Part shown: positions 53,184 through 61,905 of the stretch, in pieces
Layout: every line of letters starts with the position of its first letter
Position numbering within the stretch: position 1 is the first letter of the stretch
Origin: Pandoraea nosoerga
GTDB lineage: Bacteria > Pseudomonadota > Gammaproteobacteria > Burkholderiales > Burkholderiaceae
Direction: 5' to 3'
Assembly (NCBI RefSeq): GCF_902459585.1
Contig: NZ_CABPSC010000002.1
Location: forward strand, 124,001-188,000
DNA: 64,000 nt
Notes under the pieces: generated by a model
The model's input: the letters and a program-made list of their open reading frames with translations, nothing else
Told to the model about the DNA's origin: nothing
Databases searched by the model: none
Position numbers and translations under genes: made by a program

Positions 53184-53795
53184 GTGACAGGTAACGTGAA
53201 TCGCCACGCGTTGCGGGTCAGCATTTCATTGATGACCACGACACACGTTGACGCTTTCCCTTCCGGCTTCGGGCAATCCGCAAAAGCGGTGCGCGCGGTG
53301 GTGCGACACGCTCGCACGAGCCTGATCGGTGCCGTGGCGATGCTGTGGCTGGCGGGGTGCAGCGAGTACCAGCCGTCGGCGGCGGGTGGCACGGGGCAGG
53401 GCGCCGAGGCGCACAGCGCCGGTGCATCGTTGTCGGCGGCGCATTCTCCGACAGCGACGAAGGAAATCGATACCCGTTTGCGGCCCGTGGCGGCCGCGGT
53501 CGCGATGAGCGGGACACCACAAGTGGGCCGCGTCGTGAGCGGAACGTATCGATGGATGGCCGACTGGCCTGAGACCGATAGCGTGCATCTGTGGGAAGCG
53601 GCGTCTGGCCCGACACGCATTCGGGTCGTGGGACGCGCCCGCGAAATGATGCCCTCGGCCGGCTTGCGCGGCGCGCGGGTTCGCTACTGTGTCAAGCCGG
53701 TCATCGGACAAGGGGAGACGCGGCTCGCGGGGCACAAGACGTGCTCCGCGTGGACAACGGTCGGCGACGCGAGGTCGCCCGACGCCGCGGAATAA
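53184..53795 (+). CDS. Predicted lipoprotein upstream of the RcsB-like regulator
   Basis: A 203-residue protein (GTG start; an ATG at 53232 is equally possible) with a lipobox LWLAGC, acylated Cys near residue 59. After it comes a low-complexity linker of Ala, Gly and Ser to about residue 92. A compact C-terminal domain follows: GRVVSGTYRWMADWPETDSVHLWEAASGPTRIRVV and GARVRYCVKPVIGQGETRLAGHKTCSAWTTV. It carries two cysteines (about 169 and 187) that could form a disulfide. The domain pattern resembles Ig-like bacterial surface modules. I do not recognise a named family. Its place before rcsB/rcsC-like genes, and the lipid anchor plus linker plus Cys-containing domain, recall RcsF in layout only. 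Confidence 0.65.
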   Translation: MTGNVNRHALRVSISLMTTTHVDAFPSGFGQSAKAVRAVVRHARTSLIGAVAMLWLAGCSEYQPSAAGGTGQGAEAHSAGASLSAAHSPTATKEIDTRLRPVAAAVAMSGTPQVGRVVSGTYRWMADWPETDSVHLWEAASGPTRIRVVGRAREMMPSAGLRGARVRYCVKPVIGQGETRLAGHKTCSAWTTVGDARSPDAAE

Positions 53796-53853
53796 CGCGA
53801 GGCCGGAAGCCGGCAGGACCGGTGCTCCGCAAGACATCGCGCAACGACGAGGC

Positions 53854-53893
53854 GGTCACTCGCCAGTGACCAACGAGTGTGTCGGCCCGACAC
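53854..53893. promoter_or_regulatory. Two adjacent inverted repeats before the RcsB-like gene
   Basis: GGTCACT-CGCC-AGTGACC (53854-53871) and GTGTCGG-C-CCGACAC (53879-53893) are perfect 7-bp dyads about 90-130 bases upstream of the regulator start. There is no T-run, so they are more likely operators or leader hairpins than a terminator. Confidence 0.45.
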
Positions 53894-53981
53894 GCATTCC
53901 TCTTTCAGGAGGCCATGACGCGTAGACGCGGCGGAGGATCGCGCGCGCCCACGGCTGACTTCTTTTAAAAGGATTTTGCAC

Positions 53982-54656
53982 ATGATGGTAAAAATTCTGA
54001 TTGCCGATGATCATCCGATCATCGCCTCCACGCTGCGTGAAATGCTCTCCCCGGATCCCGGCTTCCACGTGTTGCCGCCGGTGTCGAACTCCACCGAATT
54101 GTTCAAGGCGCTCGAGACGAATTCCGTCGACGTGCTCATCACCGATTACTGCATGCCGGGAGGCACCTTCGGCGACGGGCTCGTGATGATCAACCGCGTG
54201 CGCCGCAAGTATCCGGACGTCAAGATCATCGTCTTCACGTCGATCGAACAGCCGGCCATCATCCACGCGCTCGACAACTGCGGCGTGCTCGGCGTGATGA
54301 CCAAGTCCGACGATCTGCGCGAAATCACGGTCTGCGTGGAGCGCTGCCGTCGCGGCATGAGCTATCGCGGCGGTCGCGCCGAACAGATCCTCGAGGAGCA
54401 GATGCGACGCAAGCCGACGGCGCGCCGCCCGCTTTCGCCCAAGGAAATGGAAGTGCTGCGCATGTATCTGGATGGCCAGAACGTGTCGCAGATCGCGGCG
54501 GCGCTCAAGCGCTCGGCCAAGACGATCAATAACCAGAAGCGCATGGCCATGTGCAAGCTGGGTTGCCGCACCGATATGGAACTGTTCAAGCTGCACGTCT
54601 CGAGTCCCGTCCAGTTCGATCGCGAAGGCGAAGCCGAAACGGCAACCGCGGCCTGA
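53982..54656 (+). CDS. RcsB-like response regulator
   Basis: A 224-residue NarL/FixJ-class regulator. The receiver has ILIADDHPIIASTLREML, the phospho-acceptor D55 in VLITDYCMPGGTFGDGLVMI, and IIVFTSIEQPAIIHAL. The output domain reads PLSPKEMEVLRMYLDGQNVSQIAAALKRSAKTINNQKRMAMCKLGCRTDMELFKL. It aligns closely with E. coli RcsB, including the KTI..QK..AM.KLG recognition helix that sets RcsB apart from ordinary LuxR proteins. This is stronger than a generic family match. The start at 53982 (followed by a second ATG) has AAAAGGA upstream. The histidine kinase gene starts 29 bases downstream, so they form a pair. Confidence 0.92.
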   Translation: MMVKILIADDHPIIASTLREMLSPDPGFHVLPPVSNSTELFKALETNSVDVLITDYCMPGGTFGDGLVMINRVRRKYPDVKIIVFTSIEQPAIIHALDNCGVLGVMTKSDDLREITVCVERCRRGMSYRGGRAEQILEEQMRRKPTARRPLSPKEMEVLRMYLDGQNVSQIAAALKRSAKTINNQKRMAMCKLGCRTDMELFKLHVSSPVQFDREGEAETATAA

Positions 54657-54685
54657 GCCCGCCACCACGCCGGACGCCGGAGCCT

Positions 54686-57600
54686 ATGCCCACCCGAACC
54701 ATGATGCGTGACATCGCCATTGCAGGCTGTCTGCTCCGTGCAGGCAGCCTGCTTGCGCTTCTCTTCGGCCTGTCCGTCTGGTGCGCGGCGGTGTCGTATG
54801 CGCTGTTCGGCGCGCTCTGGCAGGGCGGCCAAAAGACAGAGGCGTTCTTCGCCGCTGTGGGCCGCGAGATCCGCGATCTGGAGATATTCAACGAGCAGGC
54901 GCGCGCCATGGCGCAGTCGACGCAGGCCAGCCGCATGCGACCGGGCGGCGTGACGCAGACGCTGACCGATCGCATCCTCCAACCATTGCTCAGCATGCCC
55001 GTGGGCACGGCCAAACGCATCAGCGGCGTGGGTTGGGACGGGCAGTTCGAAATCGTCAAGCTCGCCGAGATTCCGCCCGAGCGCGCGGAGCTCTATGCAC
55101 GCCTGACCTTGCGGCTCATGGTGCTCGACGCCAACTTCTGGAGCCCGCTCGACAGTCAGGACGAGACGTTCATCATCTCGCCGGACGGCGCCTTCGCGAC
55201 ATATCGCCCTGCCGCCGGCCGCGAAGCTTTCAGTCCCGCCAAGCTGGCGCAGGATGCGCGCGCGATGCTGGGCGAAATCAACAAGGTCGAGCGCTATCAC
55301 GCGCGCGCCCGCGGCAACAGCGAAGGTCCGTTCTGGACGTACAACTACGAGCATCCGGTCACGCATCTGAAGACCGTGGCGAACTTCACGCCGATTCGCG
55401 ACCTGCAAGGGCATCTGCTGCTGTACGTCGGCACCAGCATGTCGCCCGAAATGCTCGTGCCGCCGCATATGCGCGACCTCCAGCAGACCGGGCAATCGCT
55501 GCAACTGGTGTCCGACGATGGCCTGGTCATTGCCAGCGCCGGCGTGCCGCTCCCGTCTCTGGGGCATTTGCGCAGACTCCTCACGCTGCCGCTCTTCGGC
55601 GGCGCCCGCATGTCCCTTTGCACCGACGGCCAGCGCATCGTGTTCGAACGACACCTGCCGTCCGCGCCGTGGTTCGTGCGTTATGCCGCGCAGCCGTCCA
55701 CGCTGCTGCGCGAGAACGCGACGCTGCTGCTCGGCGCGACCGTGCTACTGCTGCTATATGCGGGCGGCGTATACGCCGGCATGCGCTACATGCGCCAGCG
55801 CATCATCGAGCCGGCCAGTCAACGCACGACCACGTTGCTCGAGCGTGACGCCTTCACCCAGACGCTTATCGAGACGGCGCCGGTCGGCATGGCCATCGTC
55901 GACCCGTTCGAGCCGGCCGTCGTGATGAGCAATCCGGCGTATGCGGGAACGGTCGACCTGTTGCGGCAACTGGGCGACGGCGAGCTCACCCGCATGTACC
56001 GCCAGCTCAACAGCGGCGTGGTCGCGCGGCCGGCGCGGCGTCTGCTCAGCGCCGTCGACGACGCGGGCGAGCGCCACTACGCCGTGAGCTTCGTCGATAC
56101 GGTGTTTCGCGAGGCGCCGGTGCTCATCGCCACGCTCTCCGACGTGACCGAGCAGCGCCGCTTCGAACTCGAGCAGCGCAAGGCGCGGCTCGCTGCCGAG
56201 TCCGCCAATCGGGCCAAGGACGTGTTCCTCACGACCGTCAGCCATGAGATGCGCACGCCGCTCTATGGCACGCTGGCGTCGCTCGAGTTGTTGAGCGCGC
56301 AGAAGCTCGGCGACGATCACCGCTACTACGTGGATGTGATGGAAAGCTCCACGCGCAATCTGCTCGACCTGATCAATGACCTTCTCGATTACTCGCGCAT
56401 GCAGGTCGGGCGTTTCGAGCTCAATGCGCGCGACTGCTCGTTGCTCAAGGAACTCGAAGCGGTGGGGCTGTCGTTCACGGGACGTGCGCGTTTGCAGGGC
56501 CTCACGCTCGACTGGATGATCGATCCGGCGCTCGCGCGCGCCGTACATACCGATGCGCTGCGCATCGGCCAGGTGGTCACCAATCTGATCGGCAACGCGA
56601 TCAAGTTCACGGAGAAGGGACATGTGGCGTTCAGCGCCATGCTCGCACGCGCGGACGCACAGGGCTGCGACGTGACCTTCACGGTAAACGACAGCGGCGT
56701 CGGTATTGCCGCGGAGGACCTCGTGGACCTGTTCCGGCCATTCGGCAAGAGTACGAACGAGCCAGGCATGCAGCACGGTACGGGCCTGGGGCTGGCCATC
56801 TCGCATCAATTCGTCGGCATGCTCGGGGGCCAGTTGCGGGTGGACAGCCGCAAGGGGGAGGGCACGACGATGACCTTCACGCTGCGGCTGCCATGGGCCG
56901 CCGAGAGCGAGGCGCCGCTCGTGATCGAGAGCGGGGAAACATTTGGCTATGTCAGCGCGCTCTCGCGCCGGCACGGGTACCTCGAAGCGTTGATTCGGCG
57001 CGCGGGTTTCATTCCCGTGCGCCATGACGATGCCGTGTCGTGGTCCATGGGCGCCGGTCGCAGCGATGACGCCGGTCTGCTGATGTTCGCCGACGAATGG
57101 CCGGTGCGCGGCATGGCGGGCGCGAACGTCTACCTGCTGCGTTCGACGCCGGTCGACCGGCCGGCGGGCGCCACGCGCGCGTGGCCGCGCGACATCTCTC
57201 TCTTTCAGCAGGCGGAGTTGTGGGAGGCGATGGGTTCGGTGCCGCGCCCCGGTGAGATGTCGCATGGGGAACTGCCGTCCACGACCGATGCGCAGGCGCG
57301 CTCGCAGCCGCTGGCCGGCTGGTACGTGCTCGTCGCGGACGATCATCCGATCAGCGGCATGTTGCTCTCTCGGCAACTGGAAGGATTGGGCGCGATGGTC
57401 GACTGCTACCACGACCCGCGCGAGGCCCTGGACGCCTTCGATGCCGACTCGCACATGCTGGTGATCACGGACGCCAACATGCCGCACATCTCCGGTTATG
57501 CGCTCGCGACGGAGATCAAGGCGCGCGCCTCGCACGTGCCGGTGCTCGTGGCAACCGCGGATGTGACGCTGCGTCACGACGGCGATGCGAAGTCGCCGTA

Positions 57601-58063
57601 TGACGCGATCGTCTACAAGCCCGTCGACGCGCGCTCGCTGCTGCGCGCGGTCGATCTGGTGCGCAAGCGCTACCCGGCGCTGTCCGGCGAAATCGCGCCG
57701 TTGCCGGCGCCGCCGACCGAACCGGCCAACGAATCGGCCGCCCACACGCCCGCAGCGAACGAGGGGAGAATGCCGCTCTCGGATATGCTCGACACATTCG
57801 TCAACATTGCAGATCAGGACATCGCCAACTGCCGCGCGGCCCTGGCCACCATGTCGCGCGAGACGCTGCGCCACTCCGCGCACCGCCTGCGCGGCGGCTA
57901 CATGACGTTCGGCCTGGGTTCGCTCGCATCGCTCGCGGCGCAAGTGGAACACCTGGCGCCGCAGGCGTCGTCTGGCCAGATGGAAGCGGCGCTCGACGCG
58001 CTCGACGTCGCCTGGAACGAGTGGCTGCGCTCGCAGGGCCACGCCATCGCCACCGACGCGTGA
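54686..58063 (+). CDS. RcsC-like hybrid sensor kinase with HisKA, HATPase, REC and Hpt
   Basis: A 1125-residue inner-membrane protein. TM1 (about 14-38) and TM2 (about 350-372) bracket a roughly 310-residue periplasmic domain. A PAS-like segment (ETAPVGMAIVDPFEPAVVMSNPAYAGTVDLL) follows. The phospho-acceptor is H520 in TTVSHEMRTPLYGTLASLELL, and the ATPase has NLIGNAIKFTEKGH, DSGVGIAAEDLVDLF and GTGLGLAISHQFVGMLGG. A region of about 140 residues precedes the receiver, placed as is the RcsC alpha-beta-loop domain. The receiver carries D929 (LVITDANMPHISGYAL) and the Hpt carries H1066 (AHRLRGGYMTFG). Unlike E. coli, where the Hpt lies in RcsD, all relay steps up to the regulator are in one chain. 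Confidence 0.88.
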   Translation: MPTRTMMRDIAIAGCLLRAGSLLALLFGLSVWCAAVSYALFGALWQGGQKTEAFFAAVGREIRDLEIFNEQARAMAQSTQASRMRPGGVTQTLTDRILQPLLSMPVGTAKRISGVGWDGQFEIVKLAEIPPERAELYARLTLRLMVLDANFWSPLDSQDETFIISPDGAFATYRPAAGREAFSPAKLAQDARAMLGEINKVERYHARARGNSEGPFWTYNYEHPVTHLKTVANFTPIRDLQGHLLLYVGTSMSPEMLVPPHMRDLQQTGQSLQLVSDDGLVIASAGVPLPSLGHLRRLLTLPLFGGARMSLCTDGQRIVFERHLPSAPWFVRYAAQPSTLLRENATLLLGATVLLLLYAGGVYAGMRYMRQRIIEPASQRTTTLLERDAFTQTLIETAPVGMAIVDPFEPAVVMSNPAYAGTVDLLRQLGDGELTRMYRQLNSGVVARPARRLLSAVDDAGERHYAVSFVDTVFREAPVLIATLSDVTEQRRFELEQRKARLAAESANRAKDVFLTTVSHEMRTPLYGTLASLELLSAQKLGDDHRYYVDVMESSTRNLLDLINDLLDYSRMQVGRFELNARDCSLLKELEAVGLSFTGRARLQGLTLDWMIDPALARAVHTDALRIGQVVTNLIGNAIKFTEKGHVAFSAMLARADAQGCDVTFTVNDSGVGIAAEDLVDLFRPFGKSTNEPGMQHGTGLGLAISHQFVGMLGGQLRVDSRKGEGTTMTFTLRLPWAAESEAPLVIESGETFGYVSALSRRHGYLEALIRRAGFIPVRHDDAVSWSMGAGRSDDAGLLMFADEWPVRGMAGANVYLLRSTPVDRPAGATRAWPRDISLFQQAELWEAMGSVPRPGEMSHGELPSTTDAQARSQPLAGWYVLVADDHPISGMLLSRQLEGLGAMVDCYHDPREALDAFDADSHMLVITDANMPHISGYALATEIKARASHVPVLVATADVTLRHDGDAKSPYDAIVYKPVDARSLLRAVDLVRKRYPALSGEIAPLPAPPTEPANESAAHTPAANEGRMPLSDMLDTFVNIADQDIANCRAALATMSRETLRHSAHRLRGGYMTFGLGSLASLAAQVEHLAPQASSGQMEAALDALDVAWNEWLRSQGHAIATDA

Positions 58064-58104
58064 CGGCCGGTGCAAGGCGACGCCGACTGGCCGCGCGCGC
58101 CGCG

Positions 58105-59010
58105 CTACTCCACGAAATGCTCCGAGACGATCTGCCGCAGCCACTGATTGCCGGCGTCCTGATGATACCGGCGATGCCAGAACACGTTCGTCTGCAGCGC
58201 CGGAAGCCGTAGCGGCGGCTTGACGAAACGCAGCCCGAACGGCTCCGCGGCGCGTTCGGCGAATTTTTGCGGCACGGTCACCACGAGATCGTTGACGCTC
58301 ACGACATAGGGCACGGCAATGAAGTGCGGCACCCAGAAGTTGGCGTCCGCGCCGAAGCCGGCTTGTGCAAGCAACTGATTGACGCGAGCGTAGGGATTGT
58401 CGCCCGTCGACACGAACAAGTGCCGCGCCGCCTGGAAGTCCGCAAGTCCCACGCCCGGCCTGTCCAATGCATGCCCGATGCGAAACATGCTGACGTACTG
58501 CTGCCGAAAGAGGCGCCGCTGGAAAAAGGGGCCGGTGAGATCGTCGAACGCGCCAACCGCGAGGTCGATACGGCCTGCAGCCATCTCTTCCTTCAGATCC
58601 GGCAACGTCGCGCGCACCGTGCTGATCCGAACGCCCGGCGCGAGCAGGGTGCACAGGTCGACGAGCGCCGGCATGAAGTACACCTCCCCGACATCCGTCA
58701 TTGCCAGCGTGAAGGCGCGCTGGCTGCTGGCGGGATCAAACGCCTCGCGATGATTGATCGCGCGCGAAATCCCCGCCAATGCGGCCGACACCGGCTCTGC
58801 CAACGCCTCGCCGAACGGCGTGGGCTGCATGCCAGCCCCCGTGCGCGTGAACAGCTCGTCGCCAAACGTCTGGCGCAGGCGGGCCAGACCGTTGCTGACG
58901 GCGGGCTGCGACAGGCCGAGTTCGCGCGCGGCCTGCGAGATGCTCCGATGCGTGAGCACCGAATGAAAGACGACCAACAGGTTCAAATCGACATCGCGCA
59001 AGGAAATCAT
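58105..59010 (-). CDS. LysR-type transcriptional regulator divergent from hmgA
   Basis: A 301-residue LTTR. The N-terminal winged helix (DLNLLVVFHSVLTHRSISQAARELGLSQPAVSNGLARLRQTFGDELFTRTGAGMQPTPFG) is followed by a two-lobed co-inducer domain. The ligand-binding part has AMTDVGEVYFMPALVDLCTLLAPGVRI and FFQRRLFRQQYVSMFRIGHAL, resembling the NodD/PcaQ/LeuO-like group. It is divergently placed 113 bases from hmgA with a T-N11-A dyad between, so activation of the homogentisate genes by an aromatic inducer is likely. Its 3' end faces the RcsC-like kinase gene. Confidence 0.92.
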   Translation of the reverse strand: MISLRDVDLNLLVVFHSVLTHRSISQAARELGLSQPAVSNGLARLRQTFGDELFTRTGAGMQPTPFGEALAEPVSAALAGISRAINHREAFDPASSQRAFTLAMTDVGEVYFMPALVDLCTLLAPGVRISTVRATLPDLKEEMAAGRIDLAVGAFDDLTGPFFQRRLFRQQYVSMFRIGHALDRPGVGLADFQAARHLFVSTGDNPYARVNQLLAQAGFGADANFWVPHFIAVPYVVSVNDLVVTVPQKFAERAAEPFGLRFVKPPLRLPALQTNVFWHRRYHQDAGNQWLRQIVSEHFVE

Positions 59011-59024
59011 GGTGCGGTTGATCT

Positions 59025-59089
59025 ATTCATGATGTGAATATAGTGGATTTGTCTATTTATATCGCAAAATGTGATCGCTTGTCGGACAA
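59025..59089. promoter_or_regulatory. LysR-type binding dyad and second palindrome in the hmgA promoter region
   Basis: ATTCA-TGATG-TGAAT (59025-59039) is a dyad with a T-N11-A core, the standard LTTR box. TTGTC-G-GACAA (59079-59089) is a second perfect dyad nearer hmgA. The first lies 15 bases upstream of the LysR start, so it would also autoregulate it. Confidence 0.6.
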
Positions 59090-59123
59090 TGGTCGCATTC
59101 GAAATCAGGAGACGAGGCAAGTC

Positions 59124-60443
59124 ATGCGCCAAGCCGATCAAATCCAGGGGGAACTGGGTTATTTGTCCGGGTTCCCCAACGAATTCGCGTCCGAGGCCTT
59201 GCCCGGTGCGCTACCCATCGGACAGAACTCGCCGCAGCGCGCGCCGTATGGGCTCTACGCGGAACAACTCTCGGGCACCGCATTTACGGCGCCGCGCGGC
59301 CATAACCGCCGCTCGTGGGTGTATCGCATTCGCCCGGCCGCCGTGCATCAGCCGTTCACGGCCATCGAGCAGGCGCGCTGGTTGAGCCGCTTCGGCGACG
59401 TCCCGACGCCGCCCAACCAATTGCGCTGGGACCCACTGCCGATGCCCGATGCGCCGACCGATTTCGTCGACGGCATGGTCACGATGGCAGGCAACGGCAG
59501 TCCGGACGCCGGCCACGGTTGCGGCATTCATCTGTACGCGGCCAACAAGTCGATGGAAGGCCGCTTCTTCTACAACGCCGACGGCGAAATGCTGGTTGTG
59601 CCTCAGGAGGGCCGGCTGCGTATCGCGACCGAATTCGGCGTGCTCGAGGTCGAGCCATACGAGATCGTGGTATTGCCGCGCGGCGTTCGTTTTCGCGTCA
59701 CGCTGCCCGACGGCCGCGCTCGCGGTTACGTCTGCGAAAACTACGGGGCCTTGTTCCGTTTGCCGGACCTTGGCCCGATCGGCTCGAACGGCCTGGCCAA
59801 CCCGCGCGACTTCCTCACGCCGGTCGCCGCCTACGAGGACGTCGAAGGCGACTTCGAACTGGTGGCCAAGTTCTGCGGCGCGCTCTGGCGCGCCGACATC
59901 GGCCATTCGCCGCTGGACGTGGTGGCATGGCACGGCAACTATGCGCCGTACAAGTACGATCTGCGCCGCTTCAACACCATCGGCTCGATCAGTTACGACC
60001 ATCCGGATCCGTCGATCTTCCTGGTGCTGCAGTCGCAGAGCAACACGCCGGGCGTCGACGACATCGATTTCGTGATCTTCCCGCCGCGCTGGCTCGCCAT
60101 GGAACATTCGTTCCGCCCGCCCTGGTTCCATCGCAACATCGCCAGCGAATTCATGGGCCTGATCCACGGCGTGTACGACGCGAAGGCCGAGGGCTTCGTG
60201 CCGGGCGGTGCTAGCCTGCACAACTGCATGTCGGGCCACGGCCCCGATGCGGATACGTTCGAGAAGGCGTCCGCGGCCGATACGACCAAGCCCCACAAGG
60301 TAGACGCCACGATGGCCTTCATGTTCGAGACGCCCGCGGTCATTCGTCCCACGCGCTTCGCGCTGGAGTCGAAGCAACTGCAAGGCAACTACTACACGTG
60401 CTGGCAAGGCCTGAAGAAGCACTTCAACCCGAACCAGAAATAA
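59124..60443 (+). CDS. hmgA: Homogentisate 1,2-dioxygenase
   Basis: A 439-residue iron dioxygenase that opens homogentisate to maleylacetoacetate in tyrosine and phenylalanine breakdown. Family features are [46 protein letters not shown] at the N-terminus. [41 protein letters not shown]-like and [46 protein letters not shown] follow, with the metal-binding His/Glu residues. Start 59124 follows GGAGACGAGG; an upstream TTG/ATG at 59034 would add non-homologous residues. fahA follows after 93 bases. Confidence 0.97.
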   Translation: MRQADQIQGELGYLSGFPNEFASEALPGALPIGQNSPQRAPYGLYAEQLSGTAFTAPRGHNRRSWVYRIRPAAVHQPFTAIEQARWLSRFGDVPTPPNQLRWDPLPMPDAPTDFVDGMVTMAGNGSPDAGHGCGIHLYAANKSMEGRFFYNADGEMLVVPQEGRLRIATEFGVLEVEPYEIVVLPRGVRFRVTLPDGRARGYVCENYGALFRLPDLGPIGSNGLANPRDFLTPVAAYEDVEGDFELVAKFCGALWRADIGHSPLDVVAWHGNYAPYKYDLRRFNTIGSISYDHPDPSIFLVLQSQSNTPGVDDIDFVIFPPRWLAMEHSFRPPWFHRNIASEFMGLIHGVYDAKAEGFVPGGASLHNCMSGHGPDADTFEKASAADTTKPHKVDATMAFMFETPAVIRPTRFALESKQLQGNYYTCWQGLKKHFNPNQK

Positions 60444-60536
60444 GCGGCGTCGGCTAACGACACCCCTCTTTGGACGGCCGGCCCCGCGCGTCGTGCGCCG
60501 TGCCGGCCGCAGCACTTCTCCGAAAAAGGAATTCAC

Positions 60537-61811
60537 ATGTCTGCTCTCCCGCAAAGCTGGGTCGCGTCCGCCAACACTGGCGTGACGGACTTCCCGCTGC
60601 AAAACCTGCCGTATGGCGTGTTCTCGACGCAGGCGAACCCGTCGCCGCGCGTGGGCGTGGCTATCGGCGACCAGGTGCTCGACCTGGCCGCTCTCGAGGC
60701 TGCCGGCGTGCTTGCCGCGGGCGACGCACCCGTTTTCGGCCAGTCGTCGATCAACGCTTTCGTGTCGTTGGGCAGTGCGGCATGGCGCGCCACGCGCGCG
60801 CGTCTGACCTCGCTGCTCGCCGCCGACGGTGACGCCGCGCTGCGCGATAACGCCGCCTTGCGTGCGCAGGCGCTCGTGCCCCTGGCCGACGCAACGCTGC
60901 ATCTGCCGGTGCAAGTACCGGGCTACACCGACTTCTACTCGTCGAAAGAGCATGCCACGAACGTGGGCAGCATGTTCCGCGACCCGGCCAACGCGTTGCT
61001 GCCAAACTGGCTCGAAATCCCGATCGGCTACAACGGCCGTGCCAGCTCGGTGGTCGTGAGCGGCACCGACATCCATCGTCCGAACGGACAGATCAAGCTG
61101 CCGGACCAACCGCGTCCGATCTTCGATGCGTGCCGCAAGCTCGACTTCGAGCTCGAGACCGGCTTCATCGTCGGTCGTGACACGTCGCTCGGCGAGGCAC
61201 TCGGCATCGAGGCGGCAGAGGCGGCCATCTTCGGCATGGTGTTGCTCAACGACTGGTCGGCCCGCGACCTGCAACAGTGGGAATACGTGCCGCTCGGCCC
61301 GTTCAACGCCAAGACGTTCGGTACGTCCATTTCGCCGTGGGTGGTCACCATGGAGGCGCTCGAGCCTTTCCGTGTCGCCGGTCCGGAACAGACGCCGCAG
61401 CCGCTTTCGTATCTGCAACAACCGGGCAAGCATGCGTTCGACATCGAACTCGAAGTGCTGATGCGAGCCGAGGGCGATGCGCAGGCGACGTCGATTTGCC
61501 GCACCAACTTCCGCTACATGTACTGGAGCATGGCGCAGCAGCTCGCGCACCACACCGTGTCGGGTTGTAACGTCCGCGTGGGCGATCTGATGGGTTCGGG
61601 CACGATCAGCGGACCGACGCCGGACTCGTTCGGCAGCCTGCTCGAACTCACCTGGAACGGCAAGAATCCGATCACGCTCGCCAGCGGCGCGAAGCGCTCG
61701 TTCATCGAAGATGGCGACACCATCGTGATGGCCGGCTGGTGCCAGGGCGATGGCTATCGCGTGGGCTTCGGCGAAGTCAGCGGCAAGATTTTGCCGGCCA
61801 GGGCGCGATAA
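60537..61811 (+). CDS. fahA: Fumarylacetoacetase
   Basis: A 424-residue FAH that hydrolyses fumarylacetoacetate to fumarate and acetoacetate, the last step of homogentisate catabolism. The N-terminal SH3-like domain (GVFSTQANPSPRVGVAIGDQVLDLAALEAAGVL) is followed by the catalytic core. Key segments are GYTDFYSSKEHATNVGSMFRD, IPIGYNGRASSVVVSGTDIHRPNGQIKLPD, DFELETGFIVG, ILLNDWSARDLQQWEYVPLGPFNAKTFGTSISPWVV-like and SGTISGPTPDSFGSLLELTWNGKNPI, holding the metal ligands. It lies in the same direction as hmgA with a leader that includes AAAAAGG. The maleylacetoacetate isomerase gene is not in the window. Confidence 0.97.
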   Translation: MSALPQSWVASANTGVTDFPLQNLPYGVFSTQANPSPRVGVAIGDQVLDLAALEAAGVLAAGDAPVFGQSSINAFVSLGSAAWRATRARLTSLLAADGDAALRDNAALRAQALVPLADATLHLPVQVPGYTDFYSSKEHATNVGSMFRDPANALLPNWLEIPIGYNGRASSVVVSGTDIHRPNGQIKLPDQPRPIFDACRKLDFELETGFIVGRDTSLGEALGIEAAEAAIFGMVLLNDWSARDLQQWEYVPLGPFNAKTFGTSISPWVVTMEALEPFRVAGPEQTPQPLSYLQQPGKHAFDIELEVLMRAEGDAQATSICRTNFRYMYWSMAQQLAHHTVSGCNVRVGDLMGSGTISGPTPDSFGSLLELTWNGKNPITLASGAKRSFIEDGDTIVMAGWCQGDGYRVGFGEVSGKILPARAR

Positions 61812-61871
61812 TCCGCTGCGCCGCCTGCACACCGCCCGGGCGAATACGCTCAAGCGGAACATGCACCGAAC

Positions 61872-61905
61872 ACGCGCCGTACCGCTTCGTCGGTCGGCGC
61901 GTTTC
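61872..61905 (+). terminator. Probable terminator of the hmgA-fahA unit
   Basis: ACGCGCCG-T-ACCG pairs with CGGT-CGGCGCGT, a 12-bp stem with one bulge and a 6-base loop, followed by TTTC. The T-tract is short and interrupted, so efficiency is uncertain. Confidence 0.5.

Noticed and set aside
55754-58654. A 966-codon antisense frame across the RcsC-like kinase and LysR genes
   Set aside because: High-GC codon bias leaves long open frames opposite real genes. The product is His/Arg-rich with no domain pattern, while both underlying genes have intact family motifs.
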